A DNA stretch of 64,000 nucleotides from Leptospira sp. GIMC2001 (GTDB lineage: Bacteria; Spirochaetota; Leptospiria; Leptospirales; Leptospiraceae): NCBI RefSeq assembly GCF_028462125.1, contig NZ_CP115468.1:1020001-1084000 (forward strand), in the 5' to 3' direction. The translations under genes and the position numbers were made by a program. Shown here piece by piece: positions 54,472-63,811 of this stretch; position 1 is the stretch's first letter; every line of letters begins with the position of its first letter. The notes beneath the pieces were generated by a model. It did no database searches, was not told the origin of the DNA, and saw nothing but the letters and a program-made list of their open reading frames with translations.

Positions 54472-56064
54472 ATGGCAATTTCAACGCAGATCAAAGGACT
54501 CGCAGAACTCGGAATCGAGCCCGCAGAAGTTTTTCATAATCTTCCATACCAAGAAATATATGAACACGAAACAAAAAACAAAGAAGGTGTAATTTCTGAC
54601 AATGGAACCATGATGGTGGATACAGGGATATTCACTGGAAGATCTCCAAAAGATAAATACTTCGTAGAAGAGCCTAGCTCCAAAGATAATCTTTGGTGGG
54701 GACCTGTGAATGTGAAGGTTTCTGAAGAAATTTTTGATAAATTGTATAAGAAGGTCGTAGACCACCTCAAAGGCAAATCGATCTATGTTTTCGATGGTTT
54801 TGCTGGAGCGAACAAAGACTCTAGACTGTCACTGAGAGTTGTATCTGAGAGAGCATGGCAACATCATTTCTGTACCAATATGTTCATTCGTCCTGAAGCA
54901 TCTGAGCTTCAAAATCTTTTACCGGAATTTACTATCATCAATGGAAGTAGCGTGAAGAACGTTGATTACAAAGAGCATGGCTTGAATTCTGATGTTTTTG
55001 TTATTTTTCATCTTAAGAAAAAAATCGCAATCATTGGTGGGACAGAATATGGCGGCGAGATGAAGAAAGGAATTTTTTCAGTAATGAATTATTACCTTCC
55101 TCTCAAAAATATTCTTACAATGCATTGCTCTGCAAATATTGGAAAGGATGGAGACACTACTCTATTTTTTGGATTATCAGGAACTGGTAAAACTACTCTA
55201 TCAACAGATCCTCATCGTAAGTTGATCGGTGATGACGAACATGGTTGGGATGACAATGGTATCTTCAATATTGAAGGTGGATGTTATGCAAAAACCATCA
55301 ATTTAGATCCAGCAACTGAGCCAGACATCTACAAAGCGATTCGTAAGGATGCTTTATTGGAAAATGTTGTCTATGATCCAAATTCTAAAAAAGTTGATTA
55401 CTCTTCTGCAGCAAAGACTGAAAACACAAGAGTTTCTTATCCTATTTTCCATATTGATAATATTGAACCATCGGGCAAGGGCGGACATCCAAACAATATC
55501 GTATTCCTGACATATGATGCCTTTGGTGTGTTACCTGCTGTATCCAGGCTCACTATTGATCAAGCGATGTATCATTTTCTTTCTGGTTATACAGCTAAGG
55601 TTGCTGGAACAGAGCGTGGTGTAAAAGAGCCACAAGCTACTTTCTCTGCATGTTTTGGTCAAGCATTCATGACACTCCATCCAACATACTATGCTAAATT
55701 GCTCGGTGAGAAGATGAGAAAACATAATGTAAAAGCATACCTCGTAAACACTGGATTAGTGGGTGGAAAGTACGGAGTAGGCAAGAGAATGTCTCTTCCT
55801 GCTACAAGAAAAGTTCTGGATGAGATCTTCAATGGTGAGATTGAGAAGGCTGAATTTATCAAACATCCGATCTTTCAAGTTGAGTTCCCTAAATCCATTC
55901 CTGGAGTAGATGATCATCTACTAGATCCAAGAGCTGCCTGGGCGGATAAAGCAGAATATGATAAAACTGCGAAGGAACTTGCTGGAATGTTTATTGAGAA
56001 TTTCAAAAAATATTCAACTGGCTCTAAGGATTTTGATTTTACTGAATTTGGTCCAAAGTTATAA
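54472..56064 (+). CDS. pckA: Phosphoenolpyruvate carboxykinase (ATP)
   Basis: 530 residues, normal for the ATP-dependent enzyme. It converts oxaloacetate to PEP, the first step of gluconeogenesis. The substrate-binding motif is [15 protein letters not shown]; the P-loop GLSGTGKT covers 234-241 ([20 protein letters not shown]), and the metal site [20 protein letters not shown] and NVVYDP follow. GAGGAG at about 54461-54466 is a good ribosome site. Gluconeogenesis fits a cell that grows on fatty acids and stores glycogen. A strong terminator lies 40 bp past the stop. Confidence 0.97.
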   Translation: MAISTQIKGLAELGIEPAEVFHNLPYQEIYEHETKNKEGVISDNGTMMVDTGIFTGRSPKDKYFVEEPSSKDNLWWGPVNVKVSEEIFDKLYKKVVDHLKGKSIYVFDGFAGANKDSRLSLRVVSERAWQHHFCTNMFIRPEASELQNLLPEFTIINGSSVKNVDYKEHGLNSDVFVIFHLKKKIAIIGGTEYGGEMKKGIFSVMNYYLPLKNILTMHCSANIGKDGDTTLFFGLSGTGKTTLSTDPHRKLIGDDEHGWDDNGIFNIEGGCYAKTINLDPATEPDIYKAIRKDALLENVVYDPNSKKVDYSSAAKTENTRVSYPIFHIDNIEPSGKGGHPNNIVFLTYDAFGVLPAVSRLTIDQAMYHFLSGYTAKVAGTERGVKEPQATFSACFGQAFMTLHPTYYAKLLGEKMRKHNVKAYLVNTGLVGGKYGVGKRMSLPATRKVLDEIFNGEIEKAEFIKHPIFQVEFPKSIPGVDDHLLDPRAAWADKAEYDKTAKELAGMFIENFKKYSTGSKDFDFTEFGPKL

Positions 56065-56104
56065 TTTTATAAGTAACTTTCGATCTAAATTTTAAAATCA
56101 AAGG

Positions 56105-56145
56105 ATCCTGGATACACGAGAAAATGTGAATCCAGGATTTTTTTT
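56105..56145 (+). terminator. Rho-independent terminator of pckA
   Basis: ATCCTGGAT, one mismatch and CAC form a 12-pair stem with GTG and ATCCAGGAT around an 8-base loop, followed by a run of eight T. It starts about 40 bp after the pckA stop. The remaining 180 bp to thiE is AT-rich, with repeated TAAATATCTAT/TTATCTATAAT motifs and no gene; I see no TPP-riboswitch features there. Confidence 0.9.
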
Positions 56146-56322
56146 GTTCAGACAAAATCTGAAACATTAGAAACAGTTTATTTCAATAGAGTTTATCTAA
56201 AAATATCTCTAATTGTAGATAAATATCTATTATTATCTATAATTCATCACCAAAGAATTTACAGTTCATTGAGCTGTTGAAAATTAAGAATCGGAACAAC
56301 TATTTTCTATAAGAATAACTGA

Positions 56323-56982
56323 ATGGAATCGCCACGACTCAATTTCCCAAAACAATCCTTGTATTTAGTGACTGACTCAAGTCTTGCTCCCCAGGGCAGG
56401 CTCGCTCGCATAGTCGAAGAATCTATAGAAGGTGGCGTACAAATAGTTCAATACAGGGAAAAAAATTTCCAATATTCTACTCATTGGCTTGAAGCAAAAA
56501 AAATCCATGAAATCTGTCAAAAGACCAAAACCCTTTTCTTAATCAATGATCGTGTTGACTTAGCTTTGGCACTTGATGCGGACGGAGTCCATCTAGGGCA
56601 GAGTGATATGCCTGTAGAAATTGCTCGAAGAATTCTTGGAAAAGATAAAATAATCGGATGGTCGATTGAATCCTTAGAAGATTTGGAGCATGCACTCGAG
56701 ATACATTCACGGGTTCAGATTGATTACTTGGGCGTGAGTCCGATCTATTCTACTCCGACCAAAACGGACACATTAGGTGCCTGGAATTTAGATGGTCTTA
56801 GTTTAGTTCGAGCTAGAACAAATATTCCATTGGTTGCAATTGGAGGAATCAAAAGATTAAACGCAAGTGAAGTTATAAATGCTGGGGCTGATAGCTTAGC
56901 TGTGATATCAGAAATCATTACATCAGAAAATCCAAAATCTGTTTGCGAAGATTTCAGAAATATCTTATCAATGAAAATCTGA
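56323..56982 (+). CDS. thiE: Thiamine-phosphate synthase
   Basis: 219 residues. It joins hydroxymethylpyrimidine diphosphate and thiazole phosphate to make thiamine phosphate. Motifs in TIM-barrel order are LYLVTDSSLAPQGR, GGVQIVQYREKN, LINDRVDLALALDADGVHLG with QSDMP, LGVSPIYSTPTKTD and LVAIGGI with ADSLAVIS. No other thi gene is adjacent. No ribosome site stands out, and a THI-box riboswitch was not found in the upstream 250 bp. Confidence 0.95.
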   Translation: MESPRLNFPKQSLYLVTDSSLAPQGRLARIVEESIEGGVQIVQYREKNFQYSTHWLEAKKIHEICQKTKTLFLINDRVDLALALDADGVHLGQSDMPVEIARRILGKDKIIGWSIESLEDLEHALEIHSRVQIDYLGVSPIYSTPTKTDTLGAWNLDGLSLVRARTNIPLVAIGGIKRLNASEVINAGADSLAVISEIITSENPKSVCEDFRNILSMKI

Positions 56983-56986
56983 ATTG

Positions 56987-58411
56987 TCATTTGTCATCAA
57001 ACAAACTCATGATTGCTACTAAAATATAGGACGGAATCAATTGAGTATGAATTCGATTAAATGCCGTATCTAAATGCCATTCTAATTCCCTGAGTGAGAA
57101 AAAGAAAAATATTGTGTAGATAAATGATATTGCGATTAGCGGTAGAATAATTGATTTCCATGCATTGGTCTTGCTACGTAATATTAGCAGAATAGATATT
57201 AATGGTATTAAAAATGTGTTCTTTAAATAATAATTATTAAAATATTTTTGAATTAAAGATATTCGTTCAGAATTGAAATAATCAAGTAATCCAGAAGGAT
57301 TGAGGACTATATTTGATAAAGCAGGAAAATCTGACTCAATTGTTTTTGGAGCGAGTGACTTTAAAACAAAAGATAATCCTCCAACTATCAAGAGACTTAA
57401 AATAAAGGGTAGGATTCGATAAAATCGAGTTTTAGGAATTTTGATGACAAAGTAATAATAGATGAAAGAAAATAAGAAATAAACTAAAAAAACTAAATAG
57501 ATGATTCCACCTTCATTCTTGATGCCTGGCAGAAGACCAAAACATATCCCAGCACTAATTTGAAATAAAATAAAATTAAATTCCATTCCCTGTAAAAAGA
57601 AATTGTTTTGATTGCCTTTCTCTTTTTCATTGAATTCCGAAATATTTATCAATAATTTGTCTGTAAAGAATCTAAAAACAGACTCATAATAAAAAAATAT
57701 CCCAAGCATTATAAATATAGCGAGTGGGAGATCCGCATACTGATCGGTTAGCATCGTCCATAAATTTGGAATAGCAAAACTAATCAAAATGAAAATTGAT
57801 CCGAATAGGAAATCAGTTACGTTACTAATTTTTAATGATTTATAAATCATGATTATGTAGCAGATATATAACAATATGCAAAAACCGATCGGTATAAAAA
57901 TTGTATAATTTTGATTCAGTATAAAGAAATAAGAAAGAAAAATAGGAAGGAATATAGGATAATCAGAATGAAAGGTTAGATCTTCTTGGTATAAAATAAA
58001 GGGAAGATCTCCTAAAAATCTAGCTGAGTAATTGAAAGCCTTAAAATTCCACATAACGTAGGCATCCCATTGTCCAAGCGGATTTATTGAATACAGAGAA
58101 AAGTATAAATTGCATAAATAAATAGAATAGGCTATGACTAAACATTTCGCTAAGAAATTGTATGATACTTTAAATTTAAATTTCTTTAAAATGCTCTGTA
58201 CAGTATAGTTTGAATCAGATGAATTAAATTTATATTGGTTTGGTTTGTATCCATTTTTTGTTATAATAATAAAAGCAAAAATTATAAATATTGACAGCAA
58301 GATCCAGTGAATCGAGTTTGAGCCATGACCTAAATTGTAATTTAAAACAACTAGATTGGTAATATAAAAATATAAAAAGCCAATTGGAAGTATGCAAAGG
58401 AATTTTTTCAT
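56987..58411 (-). CDS. Multi-span membrane protein, probable GT-C-type glycosyltransferase
   Basis: 474 residues with about ten membrane spans. An acidic first loop, SINPLGQWDAYVMWNFKAFN, and the following FHSDYPIFLPIFLSYFFILN resemble the catalytic loop of polyprenyl-phosphate-dependent GT-C transferases. No named family is certain. Base composition is visibly more AT-rich than the neighbours. The gene lies 23 bp after a small gene on the same strand, forming a pair, and its end comes 4 bp from the thiE stop. Confidence 0.7.
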   Translation of the reverse strand: MKKFLCILPIGFLYFYITNLVVLNYNLGHGSNSIHWILLSIFIIFAFIIITKNGYKPNQYKFNSSDSNYTVQSILKKFKFKVSYNFLAKCLVIAYSIYLCNLYFSLYSINPLGQWDAYVMWNFKAFNYSARFLGDLPFILYQEDLTFHSDYPIFLPIFLSYFFILNQNYTIFIPIGFCILLYICYIIMIYKSLKISNVTDFLFGSIFILISFAIPNLWTMLTDQYADLPLAIFIMLGIFFYYESVFRFFTDKLLINISEFNEKEKGNQNNFFLQGMEFNFILFQISAGICFGLLPGIKNEGGIIYLVFLVYFLFSFIYYYFVIKIPKTRFYRILPFILSLLIVGGLSFVLKSLAPKTIESDFPALSNIVLNPSGLLDYFNSERISLIQKYFNNYYLKNTFLIPLISILLILRSKTNAWKSIILPLIAISFIYTIFFFFSLRELEWHLDTAFNRIHTQLIPSYILVAIMSLFDDK

Positions 58412-58434
58412 GAATGGTTGGTAATCAATCGAAT

Positions 58435-58881
58435 TTATTTTCTTTTGTATAGAACTAAGTTTTTTGTTTCTTGAAGTTTATAATAATCAGCTTTTAAATA
58501 TTTGCCAAAAGCTAAATCAATCTTTGGAAAAATTACTAAATGGTAACTATCATAATTTTGAAACTCTTCTACATTTTTGACAAATGTTATTTCTATGGGG
58601 TTGGGAGTAAGGGCAAACTTTGATAAATTATCGTAGAGAATATTTGGGTTTTTATTTTCTGTCAGTAAGACAATTTGAATATGATCTTCAGGTCTGATTG
58701 ACTTTCGTATATCCAATAATTCTTTAAATATATCATAACTTGAATCAAAGAAATTTAATTCTATCGATTGAAAATATTTTTTATAGTCTTTTGATTCTCC
58801 TATAGATTTTTTTACTGGAGTAATCTGTGAGATCATTAAAACAAAAATTGAAATTGTCACTATTTGATTTACAATTTTCAT
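58435..58881 (-). CDS. Small protein with N-terminal membrane segment, partner of the GT-C-like gene
   Basis: 148 residues, unrecognised. A hydrophobic N-terminus (NQIVTISIFVLMISQITP) precedes an alpha/beta-looking soluble part (EDHIQIVLLTENKNPNILYD, NYDSYHLVIFPKIDLAFGKY) that ends with the basic KNLVLYKRK. It resembles the soluble end region found fused to some membrane glycosyltransferases, here as a separate gene. It precedes the membrane protein gene by 23 bp. The segment is very AT-rich. Confidence 0.6.
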   Translation of the reverse strand: MKIVNQIVTISIFVLMISQITPVKKSIGESKDYKKYFQSIELNFFDSSYDIFKELLDIRKSIRPEDHIQIVLLTENKNPNILYDNLSKFALTPNPIEITFVKNVEEFQNYDSYHLVIFPKIDLAFGKYLKADYYKLQETKNLVLYKRK

Positions 58882-59062
58882 AATTAAACTCCATATTTAA
58901 GTTATGATTATTTAGAGTCTTGTAAAAATTAAAGAAAGTAAAAATGTGAATTATAAAAAGTATTAATCGTTCGAGAATTTTGCCAGGTTTTAGCACTACG
59001 CTTGTATTTACTATCTACAAGCATAGTTTATCATAAAATTGTAAAAGTCAATTTCTGATATT

Positions 59063-60193
59063 TTACAGTCCTAAAGACCTGCCGATAATTTCTTTCATAA
59101 TCTCGGTAGTTCCCGCATAAATAGTTTGGATTCTGGCGTCAAGATATGCCCGAGCAATCGGATACTCCATCATATATCCGTAACCTCCAAAGAATTGAAG
59201 ACATTCATCAGTATGTCGCTTTTGCATCTCAGTGGCATACCATTTAGCCATAGAAGCTTCTACTGTAATGTTCTCACCTTTCATATGCAAACGAATCGCT
59301 TGATCACAGAATACTTGTGCCATTTCCAATTCCGTGGCCATCTCAGCCATTTTGAATTTGGTATTTTGGAATGAGCCGATTTTTTTTCCAAAAGCATGAC
59401 GTTCTTTTATATACTGAAGTGTGATTTTGTGAACATGTCTTGTCGCGTCGACCGCTGCAACTGCGAGAACTAGTCTTTCTTGAGCAAGTTTCTGCATAAG
59501 ATAGCGAAAGCCTTGTCCCATCTTACCAATAACATTCTCTTTCGGAACTATTACATCATGAAAATACAATTCCGAAGTATCTTGAGCTTTCAGTCCGATC
59601 TTATCAAGATTTCTTCCGCGCTCGAATCCTTTCATACCTTCTTCAATCATAACAAGGGAAATTGTTCCGTTATCATGTTTAACTGCTGTTATTATAAGGT
59701 CAGCAAGCTGTCCATTGGAAATAAAAGTCTTGGATCCATTGATTACAAGATGATCGCCTTTATCTACTGCCTGCGTGCGAAGACTCTTGAGGTCAGATCC
59801 CGCTCCAGGTTCGGTCATAGCAATTGCAAGTATGCTTTCGCCAGTACAACATTTTGGTAACCAGCGTTTTTTCTGCTCTTCATTTGCATATGTTGCAATA
59901 TACGGGGCAATTACATCATTGTGTAAGGAAATAAAAAATCCACTGTTCCCCACTCTTGATGATTCTTCGATGATTATAATATTGTAAAGAAAATCTGCGC
60001 CTGATCCGCCGTATTCTTCAGGAATATCTGGACAGAGTAGACCGTTCTCTCCAGCTTTGCGCCAAACTGCCTTAGGTACTATATGTGCTTTCTCCCACTC
60101 TTCATGGTGAGGTGCGACTTCTGTCTCAAAAAATTTCCGTGTCATCTCACGAAATTGATTATGTTCTTCTGTAAACTCTATGATTCTCTCCAT
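59063..60193 (-). CDS. Acyl-CoA dehydrogenase (long-chain type)
   Basis: 376 residues. The domains run helical N-terminus (FREMTRKFFETEVAPHHEEW, PDIPEEYGGSGADF), beta domain with FAD contacts (AIAMTEPGAGSDLKSLRTQA, GSKTFISNGQLADLII), and helical C-terminus (QYIKERHAFGKKIGSFQNTK, ECLQFFGGYGYMMEYPIARA, QTIYAGTTEIMKEIIGR). The late loop has YAGT where the short/medium-chain catalytic Glu (YEGT) sits, while LAQERLVLA holds a Glu at the long-chain/isovaleryl position, so I infer a long-chain or branched-chain role. An AGGAG ribosome site precedes the ATG. Electrons would go to the ETF at 35959-37690. Confidence 0.95.
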   Translation of the reverse strand: MERIIEFTEEHNQFREMTRKFFETEVAPHHEEWEKAHIVPKAVWRKAGENGLLCPDIPEEYGGSGADFLYNIIIIEESSRVGNSGFFISLHNDVIAPYIATYANEEQKKRWLPKCCTGESILAIAMTEPGAGSDLKSLRTQAVDKGDHLVINGSKTFISNGQLADLIITAVKHDNGTISLVMIEEGMKGFERGRNLDKIGLKAQDTSELYFHDVIVPKENVIGKMGQGFRYLMQKLAQERLVLAVAAVDATRHVHKITLQYIKERHAFGKKIGSFQNTKFKMAEMATELEMAQVFCDQAIRLHMKGENITVEASMAKWYATEMQKRHTDECLQFFGGYGYMMEYPIARAYLDARIQTIYAGTTEIMKEIIGRSLGL

Positions 60194-60379
60194 GGAGACT
60201 CCTATTTATTGTTATTAACAAAACTATTTGTTTGTTCTATTACGTGACTTTATTTTAATAAGGAAAATTTTGTAAAATGATATTAGTTCGGAATTCCAAT
60301 CCAAGTCTCATTCCACTTTTTATCAACAATGAATGAATTTAGATATCCGTTCACGTATCAGTTCAGAAAAAATTTCCTA

Positions 60380-62533
60380 TTATTCATACACTGCGTTCAT
60401 ACGCATATAAACACCAGGATTTTTCTTGAGGTATTGCACTAGGTCGTCTTGAGAAAGTATATAAACTTCGCAGTCAGACTTGGTAACAAAAGTATAACTG
60501 GATGGCATTTTTTTGGTTAATTTATAGATCTCGCCAACGAAATCACCAACACCCAATTCTCTCACCAACTTACCATTTCTAAAAACATCAATGTTTCCAT
60601 CTCGAATGATAAAGCCACTGTCAAAAGGTTCGTCTTCACGAATGAGTGCTGAGTGTGCAGGATAATGCTTGGGAAACATGATGAGTTCTAATTGAGTGAT
60701 CTGATGGCTCGTAACACCACGAAAGTTTTTCGAGGCCATCAAAGTTTTCCAAGAATTCGATTCTCTAACTTCGTTTAGGCGCTCGAGATTTTGTTTAAGG
60801 TCTGAGCCCCTAATAAATTGTAAAAATTTGCTTTTTTCTATGGTGAGAGCTACTGTATCCGTTTCTGCGAATACATCTGCTTGTCTCTGTGTATTCAATA
60901 TCAGTGATGCTTCACCAAAATATTCATAGGTTCCGTATCTTTTGATTGGAGTATCTTTATCTGCGCCCAATCCTTCAAATTTTACATTGCCCGATGCGAT
61001 GATGTAGAATTTGTCTCCGGGAGTGCCTTTCTTGATGATCTGCTCACCACGTTTGTATTTTTCTTCTTTTACAATCAACAAAAACTCTTTGGCTTTCTCA
61101 ATTGGATAACCTTGAAAAATATCAATCTGTGAAAGAATATCCAAAAGATTGTAAGCTTCCTGGTAAAAGGGAGGTGTAATCTCTGGATATAGAGTATTCT
61201 CAATTCCGAAAGTAGCAAGTGTTAGATGGGAGTCTTTTGGCATATCTTTTTTGGAGATATGGTAGACGGTTATTTTTTTCTGAATCTCAAGGGGAAGGGA
61301 TGCCAGATAAGAAATCTTAGTATGTAACGGCGGAACTCCCGCTTCATGATAGATGATATTTGGATCCCAAGGAAAGTCCTTTAGGTAACGCCATCTAGAT
61401 TCAGGTAAGAATCCTTCGGCGTGCATTTTGTCCAAGACATCTGGATCGTTTAAGTGATCGGATGTGTATAGAAATGATTGGTCGTGAAAAAAGAAACGAA
61501 ATCCTGTAGATGGAATGGAATGCAACGCATAATGGAATTGGAATTCAGCTCCTCCAATCATAGTTGGTTTGCCGATTACGATTGGCATAAAATTAAACAA
61601 TTCCATCAATTCTTTCTTAGGAATGGATGTTAGGCTTGAGTATTTGCGAAGGAAACTCTCCATTACTGTAGGAGTGGCATAGATAGTAATCTTACCTTCT
61701 TCCAAAATCTTCTGAAAGATTCCAGCATCATGATCTGCATGACAATGTGTTAATATTACGATATTGATTAGCTTAGGATTCACATTGGATTCACGAAGCC
61801 ATTCAGTTGAATTTACAGGTGGATCAACCATTATTCCTTGGTGATTGATCCATAAAATAAATCCAGACGTATTGTCATCTGGATCAAATCCATGTGACGG
61901 GCCAAGGCAGGTAATTCCGAGCAATGGTGCTTGGAACGGTTCTTCAAGCCTCTTGCCAATGTCATACTTGATATGGAATCCAACTTCACCCGGGATATTG
62001 TATGTTTTGCCTTTGTCGGAAAGATTGAAATCACCACTTTCCAATTTTAAAATATTGACATTTCCAAAATTTACCGCATTGTTCTCGAACAATACAAATT
62101 CAACGACATCGTCTAGGCTTTTATAGCTTCTAAAGAATGCCATCTCAGCAACCATGTCTGGATATCCATAAGTCTGCTCACCATCAATATATTCACTAGC
62201 AAGATCCACGATTTCTGGACCCATTAGCGATTCTTTAAGAACAGTTGTTAGTTGGAGTTTTTGCTCTGGTGTGCAGATAATATAAGTCTTTTTTTTGCGA
62301 AGGAAAAAGTTATAGTAGATAGGAAATTCCAATTCAGCAACTGAAATCCCCTTATCTACATTAAAAAATTTATTAGGTAATACGTAGACCAATGGCGACT
62401 TCTTCTCGAAATCCATCGTATCTTTGATGGTTTCTGGAGGAGAACCAAATTGAATATAGCCTTCAGAGGTATCGACTAGGTATCCTCCTCTAGGTAATTC
62501 AATGTATTCTTTCTTTTCCGAAGCTACTACCAA
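60380..62533 (-). CDS. Metallo-beta-lactamase-fold protein with two cyclic-nucleotide-binding domains
   Basis: 717 residues. After an N-terminal domain (about 1-200) comes a metallo-beta-lactamase fold with the metal motif THCHADHD (262-269) and later conserved residues in LYTSDHLND and IYHEAGVPPLHTK. Two cNMP-binding domains follow: the first (about 490-590) with YKRGEQIIKKGTPGDKFYII and FGEASLILNTQRQADVF, keeping the Glu and Arg that contact the nucleotide; the second (about 620-710) with LGVGDFVGEIYKLTKKMPSS, which keeps Glu but has Ser in place of Arg. A nucleotide-sensing hydrolase is suggested; substrate unknown. It follows trxA by 24 bp. Confidence 0.85.
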   Translation of the reverse strand: MVVASEKKEYIELPRGGYLVDTSEGYIQFGSPPETIKDTMDFEKKSPLVYVLPNKFFNVDKGISVAELEFPIYYNFFLRKKKTYIICTPEQKLQLTTVLKESLMGPEIVDLASEYIDGEQTYGYPDMVAEMAFFRSYKSLDDVVEFVLFENNAVNFGNVNILKLESGDFNLSDKGKTYNIPGEVGFHIKYDIGKRLEEPFQAPLLGITCLGPSHGFDPDDNTSGFILWINHQGIMVDPPVNSTEWLRESNVNPKLINIVILTHCHADHDAGIFQKILEEGKITIYATPTVMESFLRKYSSLTSIPKKELMELFNFMPIVIGKPTMIGGAEFQFHYALHSIPSTGFRFFFHDQSFLYTSDHLNDPDVLDKMHAEGFLPESRWRYLKDFPWDPNIIYHEAGVPPLHTKISYLASLPLEIQKKITVYHISKKDMPKDSHLTLATFGIENTLYPEITPPFYQEAYNLLDILSQIDIFQGYPIEKAKEFLLIVKEEKYKRGEQIIKKGTPGDKFYIIASGNVKFEGLGADKDTPIKRYGTYEYFGEASLILNTQRQADVFAETDTVALTIEKSKFLQFIRGSDLKQNLERLNEVRESNSWKTLMASKNFRGVTSHQITQLELIMFPKHYPAHSALIREDEPFDSGFIIRDGNIDVFRNGKLVRELGVGDFVGEIYKLTKKMPSSYTFVTKSDCEVYILSQDDLVQYLKKNPGVYMRMNAVYE

Positions 62534-62557
62534 TGTTCTACCGCCTTAACCTATCTT

Positions 62558-62869
62558 CTATTTATGATTTTCGATGAACTTTTTGATTTGAGGTTTAGGA
62601 AGTGCACCGATCATCTTATCTACTAATTTCCCATCTTTGTAAAGCAGGAGAGTTGGAATAGATTGGATTCCTAATTTCTGTGCAGTTGTCTGATTATCAT
62701 CAACATTGAGCTTACGGATGGAAATATCTGCCATTTCTCCAGACAACTCATCCAAGACTGGAGCAACCATTCTGCAAGGTCCACACCATTCCGCCCAACA
62801 ATCCACCAATACCAGTCCTTTCGAGACTTCAACATCGAAGTTTGCGTCATTTACTTCAGCAATAGCCAT
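62558..62869 (-). CDS. trxA: Thioredoxin
   Basis: 103 residues, canonical size. The active site WCGPC (28-32, in LVDCWAEWCGPCRMVAPVLD) and the cis-Pro loop QSIPTLLLYKDGKLVDKMIG are intact. It reduces protein disulfides in the cytoplasm and probably supports the Cys-type glutathione peroxidase. A strong AGGAGAATT site precedes the ATG. It is between an unknown gene and the metallo-beta-lactamase/cNMP gene. Confidence 0.97.
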   Translation of the reverse strand: MAIAEVNDANFDVEVSKGLVLVDCWAEWCGPCRMVAPVLDELSGEMADISIRKLNVDDNQTTAQKLGIQSIPTLLLYKDGKLVDKMIGALPKPQIKKFIENHK

Positions 62870-62916
62870 ATAATTCTCCTTTCCTAGTCAATAATTGGAC
62901 TGTGGACTCTCCCAGT

Positions 62917-63732
62917 CTATTTTTTCTTTTTTTTCTTTTTCTCTTCATCGGAGGTTTCTAATGACTCAACTTTTTCTTTCAATGACTCAATAATTGTTTT
63001 CGTTTTCTCTAAATCATCAGTCTCACCTGTGATTTGGAATATTCGACGATTCAAATCCAATAAAATAATCGATCTTTTTAGATCACCTGTCTCTTGTGTG
63101 GATAAGTCGAACTTAGATCTAAATTCTTGAGCTGCTGAGTTGGCAAGTTCTATGATGAGATTAAAGTGTTCGCGCTGTACATAATAATTGGGGTTGTCTA
63201 AATCTTTTCCTTTCTCGAAATCTCGAAAGTCAAAAATATTTTTTGCCGCTCCGACCATTCGATAAGAAACTTCGGGCCAACTCCATTTCCATTTACTATT
63301 GGTTCCAAATGCATTGATGGTTTTTTTTATGCATTCTTTTAGAGCTTTTATCAAATTGAGTCGCTGGGTGGGAGTGATGCGAGTCATCTTGTCGAGCATT
63401 TCCCGATTCTCGTTTAGAGATCCTTCCACTTCGTTACCAATAGCTTGCTCAAGATAGGATATTGCGTTATAGATTTCTTTACGTGCAGTCTCCAAATAAT
63501 TGACTGCGTTGATTCCTTGAATGGCAACAGAGAGGTCATTAACCAAAAGATTCGTATTGATTGTCTTAATCGTATTGAGAGTCATCGCAATACTATAATA
63601 GGGAGACATATCTGGATTTTTTTTGAGTTGGATTTTGTAGACGTTGAGCTCTTTTTTTAGCTCGTCTAAGGCAACCTTGAACTCGGCTACCTTTTCATTG
63701 AATTCTTGTTTTTGCTCTTTAGTTAAAGCCAT
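62917..63732 (-). CDS. Helical cytoplasmic protein, unknown function, with poly-Lys end
   Basis: 271 residues with no signal or membrane span. It is mostly alpha-helical: [46 protein letters not shown]-poor middle with [20 protein letters not shown], and a C-terminal coiled coil ([20 protein letters not shown]) ending in seven lysines. Not recognised; probably confined to spirochaetes. It is upstream of trxA by 47 bp and could share its transcript. Confidence 0.7.
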   Translation of the reverse strand: MALTKEQKQEFNEKVAEFKVALDELKKELNVYKIQLKKNPDMSPYYSIAMTLNTIKTINTNLLVNDLSVAIQGINAVNYLETARKEIYNAISYLEQAIGNEVEGSLNENREMLDKMTRITPTQRLNLIKALKECIKKTINAFGTNSKWKWSWPEVSYRMVGAAKNIFDFRDFEKGKDLDNPNYYVQREHFNLIIELANSAAQEFRSKFDLSTQETGDLKRSIILLDLNRRIFQITGETDDLEKTKTIIESLKEKVESLETSDEEKKKKKKK

Positions 63733-63811
63733 GATACCTTTACAATTATCGGATCAATCTTGGCCAGAATAAAGAAATCGATCATCTATTCCGCAAAAGA
63801 GCAAAGAGAGA

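Noticed and set aside
56065..56322. TPP riboswitch before thiE
   Set aside because: The conserved THI-box segments are not present in the AT-rich leader; only the pckA terminator is clear.
60217..60236. Inverted repeat AACAAA...TTTGTT before the acyl-CoA dehydrogenase gene
   Set aside because: Only six pairs, all but two of them AT; could be an operator but is expected by chance in this composition.
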